A stretch of DNA of 64,000 bases from Pythium myriotylum. Taxonomy: Eukaryota; Oomycota; Peronosporomycetes; Pythiales; Pythiaceae. Under the pieces are notes generated by a model. The model was not told where the DNA came from. It made no database searches and saw only the letters and a program-made list of their open reading frames with translations. The position numbers and the translations under genes were made by a program. Shown here in pieces: positions 53,205 through 62,614 of the stretch; the first letter of the stretch is position 1; each line of letters starts with the position of its first letter. The stretch lies in contig JALJCQ010000029.1 in assembly GCA_023091665.1 (NCBI GenBank), positions 248,001 through 312,000 on the forward strand, written 5' to 3'.

Positions 53205-53876
53205 ACTCGTCTCGGATCACCCTCTATCGTAGACGAAGGTACGAGGCGAGCCAGTTGTCCGGCACCCCAATGGTGCGATTATCTATCTCTCCCCGATTAA
53301 TATTCCGACCCACCACTCCACTCACTACCCTCGCGTTCTTACCTTCGCTCCGCACAAGATTTGAATACATGCCACTGCTACCACACGACGCATTAACTCG
53401 TGTCTCCCGACTCCTTCCTCCCTGGCTCTACCCACCCACACACGTGTGGGGAGATTCGAGAGTGAGAGATCAGGGGGGACGGGCACAGTCGGGCACCCCC
53501 GGAATGTAGCCATGTTCAAGCTGTCCTCCCCGGGGGAGGACAGCTTGGGTTTAGGAGGGGGGAGTCCCCCCTCCTAAACCCGATCCCTTGTCCCCCCGTA
53601 ATTTTTCGATACGTATCTTCCCGGCACCTTTTCCGCCCTTCTTTCGTTCTCTCCCACGGTCTTTAGAGGGGGACCCCTTTTCCGCCCCTCCTAAAACCCC
53701 CCCCCCCACCCCGTTGGTCCCAGTCTCGCTTAAGTTCACTCTCACTTGCACTTTGTATCCTCTCAGAATGATGGTCTTTTTAAAAAACTCAGACCTGCCC
53801 CTAAAACAGACCTTGTCGCGGAATCAGACTGCCCCCTCGCCTCGGACGTCATTCTCGTCCTTCGCTCTTCCTCGCC
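53205..53876. other. intergenic with two adjacent hairpins
   Basis: Downstream of copy D and upstream of the STIMATE-like gene. It holds the paired hairpins at 53517-53581 and a C-run at 53697-53709. No gene is seen. Confidence 0.5.
53517..53581. repeat. two back-to-back perfect hairpins
   Basis: The first stem is CAAGCTGTCCTCCCC (53517-53531) against 53533-53547 with a one-base centre. The second stem is GGGTTTAGGAGGGGGG (53547-53562) against 53566-53581 with loop AGT. They share base 53547, so the whole 65-bp stretch is two abutting palindromes. Confidence 0.9.
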
Positions 53877-54872
53877 ATGAGCGCGCAGTGCACGCTCATC
53901 GCCGACCGCACGGACGACGCCGTGCAGCTGGCGCTCGGCTTCGTCGCGCTCTCGTCGCTCTACTGCAAGTGGCACTTCGAGTCGCCGCGGCGCGCCGCGC
54001 GCGTCTGGTTCCTCGACGCCATGAAGCAAGGCACCTCGGCGCTCATGGTCCACGTGCTCAACATCGTTTGCGCCATCGCGACGGCCGACAGCAGCGAGCA
54101 GCCGCACGACGCCGACGAGGTGCGTGGCCACCGGATGCAGATGCAGAGAGGTAGAAGAGAGAGTTGATGGATTTTATGCGAAACAGTGCGCGTTTTACTT
54201 TATGAACGTGGTCATCGACACGACGCTCGGCGTCTACATCGCGTATTTGCTGCTGCAGGTCGTGACGGCGGTCGGGGTGAGTGGCGAGACGGCGGGGTCT
54301 TTGATGATTTGCGGGCTGGAGAAATGACGGGAAATGGGTGGTCTCTGCAGGTCCGCAACGACTGGCCGGCGCTCAAGCACCCGGGTCGGTACGGCGATCC
54401 GCCGTCGCTGCGCGTCTGGCTGATCCAGCTCTTGTCGTGGATGCTCGTGCTGGTCGTGATGAAGGCGATCGTGGCCGTCGCGATCTTTGTGTTCCGCACG
54501 CCGCTCGGACTCATGGGCGAGATTCTTTTTTTTCCCGTGCACAACTACCCGAAGATTGAGCTTCTGATCGTGATGATCGGGTGCCCACTCGTGATGAACA
54601 TGGTCCAGTTCTGGATCCAGGACAGCTTCCTCAAAGATCACACGTACGCGAACAACACTGGCGAGACTGTTGGGCTCAACGGCAAGATTGCGGCCAAGTA
54701 CGGCGCCGCTGAAGTGCAGCCAACGGGCAAGCGAGAGCTCCGCAACTTGTTTGGGCTTTGGGCGCCCAAGACGGAAGACGCATCACATTTGCAGCAGCCA
54801 GTGAAGAAGGGTACTGTGAACATGATCAAGAAAAATAGGGAGAGCGCTGAGGACATGTACGAGGTCTTATAG
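53877..54872 (+). CDS. STIMATE/TMEM110-family multipass membrane protein
   Basis: Three exons, 53877-54119, 54187-54276 and 54351-54872, with introns of 67 and 74 bp, for 284 residues. About five hydrophobic segments are visible. The order of landmarks matches animal STIMATE and yeast vacuolar YPL162C: RVWFLDAMKQGTSALMVHVL, FYFMNVVIDTTLGVYIAYLL, GRYGDPPSLRVWLIQLLSWM, NPKIELLIV-type segment (here NYPKIELLIVMI) and MVQFWIQDSFL. In animals STIMATE helps STIM1 at ER-plasma membrane junctions; fungi and protists have the family without STIM1, so a general role in calcium or contact sites is inference. The cytosolic tail is charged with several Lys-rich patches. The first exon boundary is set by FAM-conserved residues on both sides. 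Confidence 0.85.
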
Positions 54873-55125
54873 GCAGCAAGCGAGCTTACTGACAGAGATA
54901 CCATGATTTAGACAGAAACCACCAATAAAGAAGCGTTTGTATTTTCACTGGAACGAATTGCTACCGTCCATGAGACACAACGACGTGTTTATCGGACCGG
55001 CATGTAGCCATCCACCCACAAAGAATCACTCAAAGGTGTCTTTTGCGTTCAGAACCCGACACCAGGTTCAGTGTCAACAGGTGGTACAATGGCATCAGCT
55101 CCGCTCTGTTCCGGGCTTACATCGA

Positions 55126-56670
55126 TCAGAATGGATGCATCTCGCGTGCCTCCACCGACAGCGGCATCAAAGTAGCCATCACTTCCCGTACAAGATATTC
55201 GGGCGCCTGGTGTCCTTCCTCCGAATCGTCCCGGCTGTCTTCATGATGCGGAAGATCCGCGAGGACTCGGAGATGGTTCTTGTACACGTCGAATACTTTG
55301 ATGTCCCGGTTCGATCCCATCGTCTGAGAATGGTCCATTGCAAGCTTCTTGAAGGTCATCCACTTCCCGAGGATAGACTTGCCGTCATACTGGATTGGCG
55401 TGCTCCCGTCACTGAGCTGGGATGGGACATTCACGCATCCGTCGTTTTGGAGCCACGAGTCATCCAACCCCCGTTCACGGATTATCTTTCTGCTTCCGGT
55501 TAGGAAACTGAAGAACATCAGGTTTGGAGTTGTCGTGCCATAGGGCAGGACACGTTTGAATTTGAATGGGAAGAGCTTGGTGTAAGTCGTTTGGGATACG
55601 AATGAGTAGTAGTAGACGTTGGGCAGCGTCTTCACCCACTCGTTCTGACTTAAGGCGTTAGCAGTCGAAAGAGAGACGAGAGCATTATCGGAGCTCGACG
55701 ACACTCGCTTCCAGAAGTCCAGCGGCTTTTCATCTTTCTTCGGTCGCCACTGATCCATCACCCAGTCCGCGAAGACGTCCTTTTTGGAAACCAATAACTT
55801 GAAATCGTCCACGGTTTCGAGCATTGCTTCTTGCAAGTTTTGACTAGCAGCCGCAACCTTCTCAGCCTTGTCTTTCGCAGCTGAAAGAGGGTCAGCCGTG
55901 GGATATACCGGGTCCGAGGGCGCTTTTTTGTGGTGGAAGAAGTCAACGATGCTTTTCGTGTACTTTTTGAAGGCAGGAAACCACTGGGAGGTCTTGTTTT
56001 TGAAGAGGGAGCGAATTTTTTCCATCTCACCGGAGATCCTCAGCGCTCCACGAGCGACCAAATCGGCATGATCGTGGTATTTAAGCGCTCTGTCGCTGAG
56101 AGTCGTGCCCTGGTTAGGTGTGGAGATCGTTGTGATCGAGTGCACCCAGTGCTTGTTTCCTTCAAAGAGCTTGCTGAAATTGGTCGACTTTAGACGCTCG
56201 GGAATGGGTGCATTGGCAGCTCCCTCACTGAGAAGCTGTGCCAGCAGACGAATAGTGGTTCCGCCCATACTGTGGCCCATGAGGTGCACCTTGTTGAGTT
56301 GGCCATTCTCAATCTCCCCCCACTTGGGATATAAGCCAGGGTAGGGCCGGCCATAGCGAAGATGACCGCTTTTCTCGGAGTGGTTGTATCCGTAATCGAC
56401 AGCACCACCCTTTATCTGGCTATACACTTCAACGGCTCGATCCCAATCACTCGAGAACTTGCCGATCTTGACGACGAAAACCGTGTAGTTCATAGCTCGA
56501 AACATCTCAGGGAAGCTCCCTTGCTCTCTTCCCCAATACGCCGTATTCTTGTCGTCGATAATATCCGATCCGAAGAGTCCGTGAACGAAGACAATCGGGT
56601 ACTTGTTATCAGCGTCCACGATACGTGTGGCGAATATCAACCCAACGACGGTGAACAGTATCTTGCTCAT
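55126..56670 (-). CDS. secreted lipase, bacterial family I.5 type, copy 1
   Basis: Single exon, 514 residues, with an N-terminal signal peptide (about 1-20, MSKILFTVVGLIFATRIVDA). It is an alpha/beta-hydrolase resembling the thermoalkalophilic lipases of Geobacillus and Staphylococcus. Nucleophile Ser134 lies in GHSMGG, the acid Asp in LQNDGCVNVPSQ, and the His in AMDHSQTMG. The four zinc ligands of that family also appear: Asp77 in SDWDRAV, His97 and His103 in NHSEKSGH, and the Asp of MDQW. An insertion of about 80 residues after the lid region (KKYTKSIVDFFHHKKAPSDP onward) is larger than in copy 2. It probably hydrolyses triglycerides outside the cell. Copy 2 is divergent from it at 58.4 kb. 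Confidence 0.9.
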   Translation of the reverse strand: MSKILFTVVGLIFATRIVDADNKYPIVFVHGLFGSDIIDDKNTAYWGREQGSFPEMFRAMNYTVFVVKIGKFSSDWDRAVEVYSQIKGGAVDYGYNHSEKSGHLRYGRPYPGLYPKWGEIENGQLNKVHLMGHSMGGTTIRLLAQLLSEGAANAPIPERLKSTNFSKLFEGNKHWVHSITTISTPNQGTTLSDRALKYHDHADLVARGALRISGEMEKIRSLFKNKTSQWFPAFKKYTKSIVDFFHHKKAPSDPVYPTADPLSAAKDKAEKVAAASQNLQEAMLETVDDFKLLVSKKDVFADWVMDQWRPKKDEKPLDFWKRVSSSSDNALVSLSTANALSQNEWVKTLPNVYYYSFVSQTTYTKLFPFKFKRVLPYGTTTPNLMFFSFLTGSRKIIRERGLDDSWLQNDGCVNVPSQLSDGSTPIQYDGKSILGKWMTFKKLAMDHSQTMGSNRDIKVFDVYKNHLRVLADLPHHEDSRDDSEEGHQAPEYLVREVMATLMPLSVEAREMHPF

Positions 56671-58353
56671 GGCCGTGTGATGTCGAGAGAGGTAGCTGCG
56701 GCGTCAGAGGTGTATGATAGAATGAGCTTCATGGTCGCCGTCCCGCTCGTTGGCAAGACGAAGTGCCAGAAGTCCTTTCGACTGCTGTGCTTCAACCATG
56801 TCCGGGAGTCGCCTGAGGTCCCCGAGGGATCGCGTCGAAAACCGACAGCGCCTCGCCCCAAGATACCCACTACGTGGATGCCTTAGCGTGGAGTCAAGTG
56901 AAGGAGAGTGAAGGACCTTGGAAGATTTCGAATGTTCGGGGCCCAGAGCACTTCAAATCATGGAGTGAAATCACTGGGTGCTCTGACAAAAATCACTCCG
57001 TGATTCGAAGTGCTCTGGACTGAGTGATTATCGCTCTGGAGCACAATGCGACTGAGACTGTCGTCACAACCTATGGCAAGGCCCCTCCTCGAAGTTGCGA
57101 CTGTTCGCGGGAACGAGCGCCATCTCTTTTGTGCTGGCCTTACATATCGTGTCTGGAGAGGCGGGAGATGAGTAAACAGTTGAAACTGCTGAATACTAGA
57201 TATTCGTTTTCGTCTATTTGCACCAAGTCCTTGCGAAGGACACCACGCAACCGCACTGAGGCTTACCCTAAAAGTTGCAGAGAATACAACGTGCATCAGA
57301 AGGCTTCTCTTCATCTTTCGTAAACACGAATCGGAGATCGTTTGGCCCACCTCCCTTGTCCGACAGCTGCGACTGATATCGTATTTTTCACGATGTTTTC
57401 TCACCCGACCATGACGCCACCAAACTACGTCGCTTGAGCACCAAAAGAGGGTTCCCAAGAAGCTGCGCTACGGCTATTCACGACAAGCCCATCATCTTCT
57501 CCGCTAAATGAGATGCAGTTGTCAGTTTCCGTTTGTAATTCACCTCACCGCGCAGGTCCTGTATTTGAGTTGAACTGTCGAAACGTTGATGGTTTTGCAA
57601 ACTTGTCAAACCCAAGGTCTCGGTATTCCTGCCTCAAAAATATGTTTCGTCTGTCTACTTCAGACAAGATCTATTAACAAGAGATTGTTCGTCGTTGTCA
57701 AACAAATCCAAGGATCGAGAAGTCGCCTCCTGCCGCTCGCGAAATCGTCGCGTTTGTGCGAAGATGAGCGCCCAGCCAGCTGCGCCAGCTCAGCGATGGG
57801 TCGCCCCGAGCGCCGCCTAGAGCGCCTGGTGTTTCACTGGATATCCACAGTCAGAGCATGGTCCTGACCGTTCAGCTCAGCGATCTTCCTCCCAAGGGGG
57901 ACTCTTCGTGTGGGAGGTCGTCGACGGGCGGTCCTCCGTGAAAGGGAAGGGGCGCTTGTGAAGCCACAGGTGCTGGCGACAGTCTTAAAGGATCTTCTTT
58001 TCTAGTCCTGAGTCAGGAAGTGAGTTATTGGAAGCGAACTGAAAGCTGATCGCCTCGTCGAATCGGCAACAGGCTCTGGCGGAATGCTCCCTTCAAGAGG
58101 TTTTGTATCAGTTTTCATCCAAACCATGCACCCTCCAAAGCTATGCGAAGGAGATCGAATCAAGTGTGTGAGTCGAGCGCGTCACAAGCTATCGCGTTCG
58201 CTGTGTTTATTGGTAGGAAGCCTCGCTCAAGATCCATATGACAGGCCCTAGTGAGCTGGGAAGGGTCGCCTCAGCGGAGAGAAGGAGGCTTGGTCGAACC
58301 CACGAACGCACACTTCGCCACTTGCGTCCGACAGCCCAAGCTCGAGCAGGGCC
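56671..58353. other. intergenic between divergent lipase genes
   Basis: 1.7 kb shared upstream region of the two lipase genes, including the inverted repeat at 56943-57018. No other gene is recognised. Confidence 0.45.
56943..57018. repeat. inverted repeat, 26-bp arms
   Basis: Arms 56943-56968 and 56993-57018 are complementary at 24 of 26 positions (ends CCAGAGCACTTC and GAAGTGCTCTGG), with a 24-base centre. Inside the centre TCACT and GTGCTCTG recur, so the structure is partly repeated. Confidence 0.85.
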
Positions 58354-59766
58354 ATGGTCGTGAACAAGATCCTCTTCGCCCTCTTGGCGACATTGGTTGC
58401 TCCTCTCTTTGTGGATGCCGAGAACAAGTATCCCATCGTCTTTGTCCACGGACTCTTCGGATGGAACTCGGGTGAGCTCTTCGACGTGCCCTACTGGGGA
58501 ATGTTCCAGGGCAACTTTCCTCAGATGTTACGGGATGACGGATTCGAGGTATACACTGTCGGTGTTGGCAAGGTCTCGAGCGATTGGGACCGAGCCGTAG
58601 AGCTATATTACCAGATCAAGGGTGGTCGAGTCGACTACGGCGTCAACCACTCCAAGCGGAGCGGGCACTCGCGCCATGGCCGGAAGTATCAGGGTCTCTT
58701 CCCTGAGTGGGGGACTATCGTGAATGGACAGCTCCAGAAAATTCATCTCATGGGTCATAGCATGGGTGGCTCGACAATCCGTATGCTGGCTCACCTTCTC
58801 AACAAGGGCGTCGCGGGCTCACCGACACCGGAGGATCTAGATGATCCGGACACAAGCGATCTTTTCCGGGGAGGTAAAGACTGGGTGCACTCGATCACGA
58901 CCATTTCGACGCCGAACCAAGGCACGACGCTCAGTGATATTTTCATGAAGGAGGTCGATGCAGCCACCGGTGCGTCGTCAGGTATCCCTGATAAATCAGG
59001 CAGGAAGGCCCTGATGAATGCATACGAGAAGCTCCGCGACAGTTTTAACCGAAATGCCAAGGCGGGACTCTTTGGTATTCTCCAGACGAATGCAGCTAAG
59101 ACTGCCGTCTCCACGCTCCTCGGTGCTTTGGGTGACTCTTCGATGATCTTGTACGACCCAGTGCTTGACCAGTGGGGCCTGAATGCATCACTTTCCCAGT
59201 TTTGGGGCACCCAAGACAATGCTGGCTACTCGCTTTCGACCGCTGGCGCAAAGTTCCAGAACTCCTGGGTCAAGACTTTGCCTAATGTCTACTACTACTC
59301 CTTTGTGTCGGACGCGACGTTTGCTTGGCGCGATTTGCTTCTCCATAACATTGCACTTCCAGACCCCCGTTTCATGAGCCAAGACTTCGTGCTGACGTCG
59401 GTTGTCATGGGTGGCGACGACACCACGAAGCTAGGCTACACCGCCTCGTGGCTCCAAAACGACGGGTGTGTGAACGTCCCATCTCAGCTAGGCGATGGCG
59501 TGGCGCCAGTCATTGAGTTTAACGGCTTATCGAAGCGTGGCACCTGGGTGACCTTCAAGCCGCTCGCCATGGACCACATGGGCACGATGGGCAGGAACCG
59601 TTTGGTCCCGGTCTACGACATCTACAGAACCCACGCTGCCATCGTCTCAGACCTCCCAGCCCAGGAGGACCCAGATGCCGACAACGACGTTCACCGCGCA
59701 CCGTACGGGCTCGTAATCGATATGCAAAAGGCCTTGGAGGACATCACCGTCGAGAGCTGGAACTAG
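58354..59766 (+). CDS. secreted lipase, bacterial family I.5 type, copy 2
   Basis: Single exon, 470 residues, signal peptide about 1-21. The oxyanion region is VFVHGLFGW, the nucleophile Ser136 lies in GHSMGG, the acid Asp in LQNDGCVNVPSQ and the His in AMDHMGTMG. Zinc ligands are Asp79 (SDWDRAV), His99 and His105 (NHSKRSGH), and the Asp of LDQWGL. All match the thermoalkalophilic I.5 lipases, including the DYG-x-NH stretch (GGRVDYGVNHS). This copy keeps the LDQWGL form closer to the bacterial enzymes than copy 1 does. An extracellular triacylglycerol lipase is the best prediction. The start at 58354 directly precedes a typical signal peptide. Confidence 0.92.
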   Translation: MVVNKILFALLATLVAPLFVDAENKYPIVFVHGLFGWNSGELFDVPYWGMFQGNFPQMLRDDGFEVYTVGVGKVSSDWDRAVELYYQIKGGRVDYGVNHSKRSGHSRHGRKYQGLFPEWGTIVNGQLQKIHLMGHSMGGSTIRMLAHLLNKGVAGSPTPEDLDDPDTSDLFRGGKDWVHSITTISTPNQGTTLSDIFMKEVDAATGASSGIPDKSGRKALMNAYEKLRDSFNRNAKAGLFGILQTNAAKTAVSTLLGALGDSSMILYDPVLDQWGLNASLSQFWGTQDNAGYSLSTAGAKFQNSWVKTLPNVYYYSFVSDATFAWRDLLLHNIALPDPRFMSQDFVLTSVVMGGDDTTKLGYTASWLQNDGCVNVPSQLGDGVAPVIEFNGLSKRGTWVTFKPLAMDHMGTMGRNRLVPVYDIYRTHAAIVSDLPAQEDPDADNDVHRAPYGLVIDMQKALEDITVESWN

Positions 59767-60116
59767 CTTGAATCGCGTCTCCCTGCACTAGAGACCGAAT
59801 GCTAACAACTATATTGTCGTTTTCATGATCACCCGGCGGAGCTGAAGGAGGCTTAAGGTGGAATGCACAGGGCCATCGATTATTCTACTCAAAGCACCAC
59901 AAAATACAGAAGTATCCCATGTTTGAAGGTCCGGTCGACCACTTCAACTCTAGAAACGTCTCATATCTGGAAAAGAGGTATCCAACACCTCATCACGTCT
60001 TTGTTTCCTTGAATCAGATCTGGGCTAAACCCAGGATATCCTATTTCATGGATGCATGGGTTCAAAATAAATGAGGAAAAATGATCGCTTCATTCTTCCT
60101 CCCTCGCTCATCGGCA
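59767..60116. other. intergenic
   Basis: Short spacer between lipase copy 2 and the TPR/U-box gene. Nothing is recognised. Confidence 0.4.
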
Positions 60117-62141
60117 ATGGCGGTTCTTCCTCTGACTACGCGCACTGCCGACGAAGTGATAGCCGTGCGAGCGGCTCTGCAGCGCCAAGACCTGCCGGTC
60201 GCCCGGCTCCAATTTCCCTGTCTCCCGAGCGTCCAGCTCCACTATGAAACATGGCTAGTCCACCTCTTGGATGATATCTTCACCGCCGGCCAGTTCGACT
60301 TCCCCACAGCCATCAAGTTCCTTGAGAGCATCCCCAATTCAACATGGACGCTCCATGGATGCCGCGTACTGTACAACGCGAAACTCGCCTTTGAAGAGGA
60401 ATTCTCGCGCGGGATCCACCAGCGGATGATCCTTCTTGCACGACTGGTGAATAGCGTGAGAACTTCGAGCCATGACGTCGTGAAATCGCGCGCCGAGACC
60501 TATTGGCATTCGTGGTTCAGCCCGACAATCCACGCGATTGTGGATGGTAAACCGCTCGTGATTGAGTCAAGCGAGCGCCGTGAGTCAGTCTACGCAGGCT
60601 CGGCGACATTCGCCTACGATAGCACCAGGCGCAATATCTTCGCTTGGTGTCAACAGTGGACACCCAAGCTCGTCCAAAAGGAGCAGTGGAAGTTCGTGCC
60701 CGTGGACACCGCGTGGGATCGCTTTTATATCCAGAGTGCGGCCTATAACGAGTACCTATACGTCGATGAGAAGAAGAAAGTGTGCGAGCGCAACGGAGTA
60801 TTCACGTGGCGGACAACCACAAACCCACACGAAAAAGCCTCCATCTGGCAGCTCGTTCCTATTGGCTTGATCAAGAATGGCGAGTTTGCAATCTACAACC
60901 TTCACACCCACGAGTATTTGTGCACACATAACTTCGTGTTTGACGACGAACGTCGATTCCTCTCGTCTACTGACCGCATTGACTACCCACTGACAGCTCA
61001 CCGCTGGCGTGTACGGCCTCAGAAAATGTCGTCGCTTGAAAAAGGCATCGCGTCGCTCTACGCCAAGCAGTATGCTGACGCTGAAACTCACTTTTCCCGT
61101 GCGCTCGACACACGGTTAGCTATCGGAGACCAGGTCACTTGCCACACGTATCGCATGGTAGCAAGAAGTCGGCAGATACAGAAGAACCCACATATCCAAG
61201 AGGATTTCGAGGCATTGCAGGGTTTTGGCGGCTCGAAGGCGGTCGAAGCTTGCGGTTTGTATGATCTGTGGAAGGAAGGCGCGAGAGCTCTTGGCGTGCC
61301 AGTCCGGAAAGATGAGGCACGGGCGGCGTCTCCCGCAGAAATATTTGCGGATGCAGAGAATCTCATGGCACGAGCTAGCTACTTGTTCGTCTTGAAGGAT
61401 TACGATCGTGCTCTCGGGGTGTACCGTCAAGTTCTGGACGCAAAGACGAATCCATACGACATTCTTCAGAGTGCTCAACGCGAGTCTGCGCAACTCTACT
61501 GCGCCAAGTGTCTCTACATGCTTGGACGCCCGGGTGAAGCATTGCGAATGCTCGACGAGGTGGAAGGCAAAGAACGTTCCTCGCCGATGCCGCCAAACGT
61601 GGAAAACGAAGTCCAGTTCTTTCTTTGGAAGGGTCGCTGTCGGCGGAAGCTCGAACAGTACAAAGACGCTTGCAAAGAGCTTGAAGTCGCCTTGGATAAG
61701 TTAGCCTGTAAGTCGGAAACGGCAACATCGAGGCTAGCGTCCCTACGTGAAAGCATTATCACTGAGCTTCGGATCGTCGGGATCTTCCGACTGGGTGTGC
61801 TGGGAAGGTCCTCGGAGAAACACCGCGATCTACCGAATGACTTCACGGCTATGACAGAGTCATATCCGGGATTGGAGAGTGCAGCCGAGCAGCTCGTATA
61901 CCTCTTCCAGTGTCCGCTCACACTCGAGTACATGGTAGATCCTGTGATAACCCCGAGTGGCAACACCTACGAGCGCGAGATGATCGAGAACCACATCAAA
62001 ATGATCGGTCCGTGGGATCCACTAACCAACGCACCACTATCCACCAGCCAGTTATACCCCAATCGTGCACTGAGGTTACTCAAGGAAGCGATGCTCAGCG
62101 ATCATCCACTGGGAAACCTCTTAGCTGCGTGCAATATATGA
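60117..62141 (+). CDS. TPR/U-box protein with N-terminal beta-trefoil-like domain (putative E3 ubiquitin ligase)
   Basis: Single exon, 674 residues from the ATG at 60117; an ATG at 60081 adds 12 residues. Residues 1-200 are a helical region of unknown fold (CRVLYNAKLAFEEE, STRRNIFAWCQQW). Residues 200-300 contain two repeats of the type DRFYIQSAAYNEYLYV...WQLVP and EFAIYNLHTHEYLC...WRVRP, suggesting a beta-trefoil. Residues 305-530 hold TPR-like hairpins (SLYAKQYADAETHFSRAL, LFVLKDYDRALGVYRQVL, YMLGRPGEALRMLDEV). The U-box starts at Cys599 (CPLTLEYMVDPVITPSGNTY) and ends near YPNRALRLLKE. The U-box would bind E2-ubiquitin and the other parts would choose the substrate (inference). It is the intact paralogue of the broken gene at 23-24.9 kb and is followed by a cyclase gene, as that copy is. 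Confidence 0.85.
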   Translation: MAVLPLTTRTADEVIAVRAALQRQDLPVARLQFPCLPSVQLHYETWLVHLLDDIFTAGQFDFPTAIKFLESIPNSTWTLHGCRVLYNAKLAFEEEFSRGIHQRMILLARLVNSVRTSSHDVVKSRAETYWHSWFSPTIHAIVDGKPLVIESSERRESVYAGSATFAYDSTRRNIFAWCQQWTPKLVQKEQWKFVPVDTAWDRFYIQSAAYNEYLYVDEKKKVCERNGVFTWRTTTNPHEKASIWQLVPIGLIKNGEFAIYNLHTHEYLCTHNFVFDDERRFLSSTDRIDYPLTAHRWRVRPQKMSSLEKGIASLYAKQYADAETHFSRALDTRLAIGDQVTCHTYRMVARSRQIQKNPHIQEDFEALQGFGGSKAVEACGLYDLWKEGARALGVPVRKDEARAASPAEIFADAENLMARASYLFVLKDYDRALGVYRQVLDAKTNPYDILQSAQRESAQLYCAKCLYMLGRPGEALRMLDEVEGKERSSPMPPNVENEVQFFLWKGRCRRKLEQYKDACKELEVALDKLACKSETATSRLASLRESIITELRIVGIFRLGVLGRSSEKHRDLPNDFTAMTESYPGLESAAEQLVYLFQCPLTLEYMVDPVITPSGNTYEREMIENHIKMIGPWDPLTNAPLSTSQLYPNRALRLLKEAMLSDHPLGNLLAACNI

Positions 62142-62614
62142 CGGCTTCAATGTCTGCTAAATCATGTGAATCGTTTGCATATCTAGACAAAGCTACTTTG
62201 TTGAATGAGAACATGCGTGTCGGCGAGGACGCGAAAGATTTACTGCGTACAGTCCAGCGGATATTACCAATATCCGTGTCTGGGTTGAGTACCAGAACCT
62301 CGTGGACTATTCTCTGTCACGAATGTGGATGAATTGACTGTTGTATCGATTTGTCAACGTCGTAGTACGCACCGTGACCACGTCTTCATACGTGGATGAA
62401 GACGAGGGTTGCAAGCCTTTCCGCCTTTGGTCTCAACGTCCTGTGAGATCCAGGGTGTTCAGTGGTGAGTCACCACTGTGTTCTTCCAGATGCTGGATCG
62501 TTTGGCTGAATCCGTCCCACCCAACATTCTGCTAACTGATCAGATTCCAAACACTATTGTTTCTCGAATACTAATCTTCTTTATATTTGTACTACATATT
62601 GCTTTTGTTGTATT
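62142..62614. other. intergenic
   Basis: Spacer between the TPR/U-box gene and the third cyclase gene on the same strand. Nothing is recognised. Confidence 0.4.
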
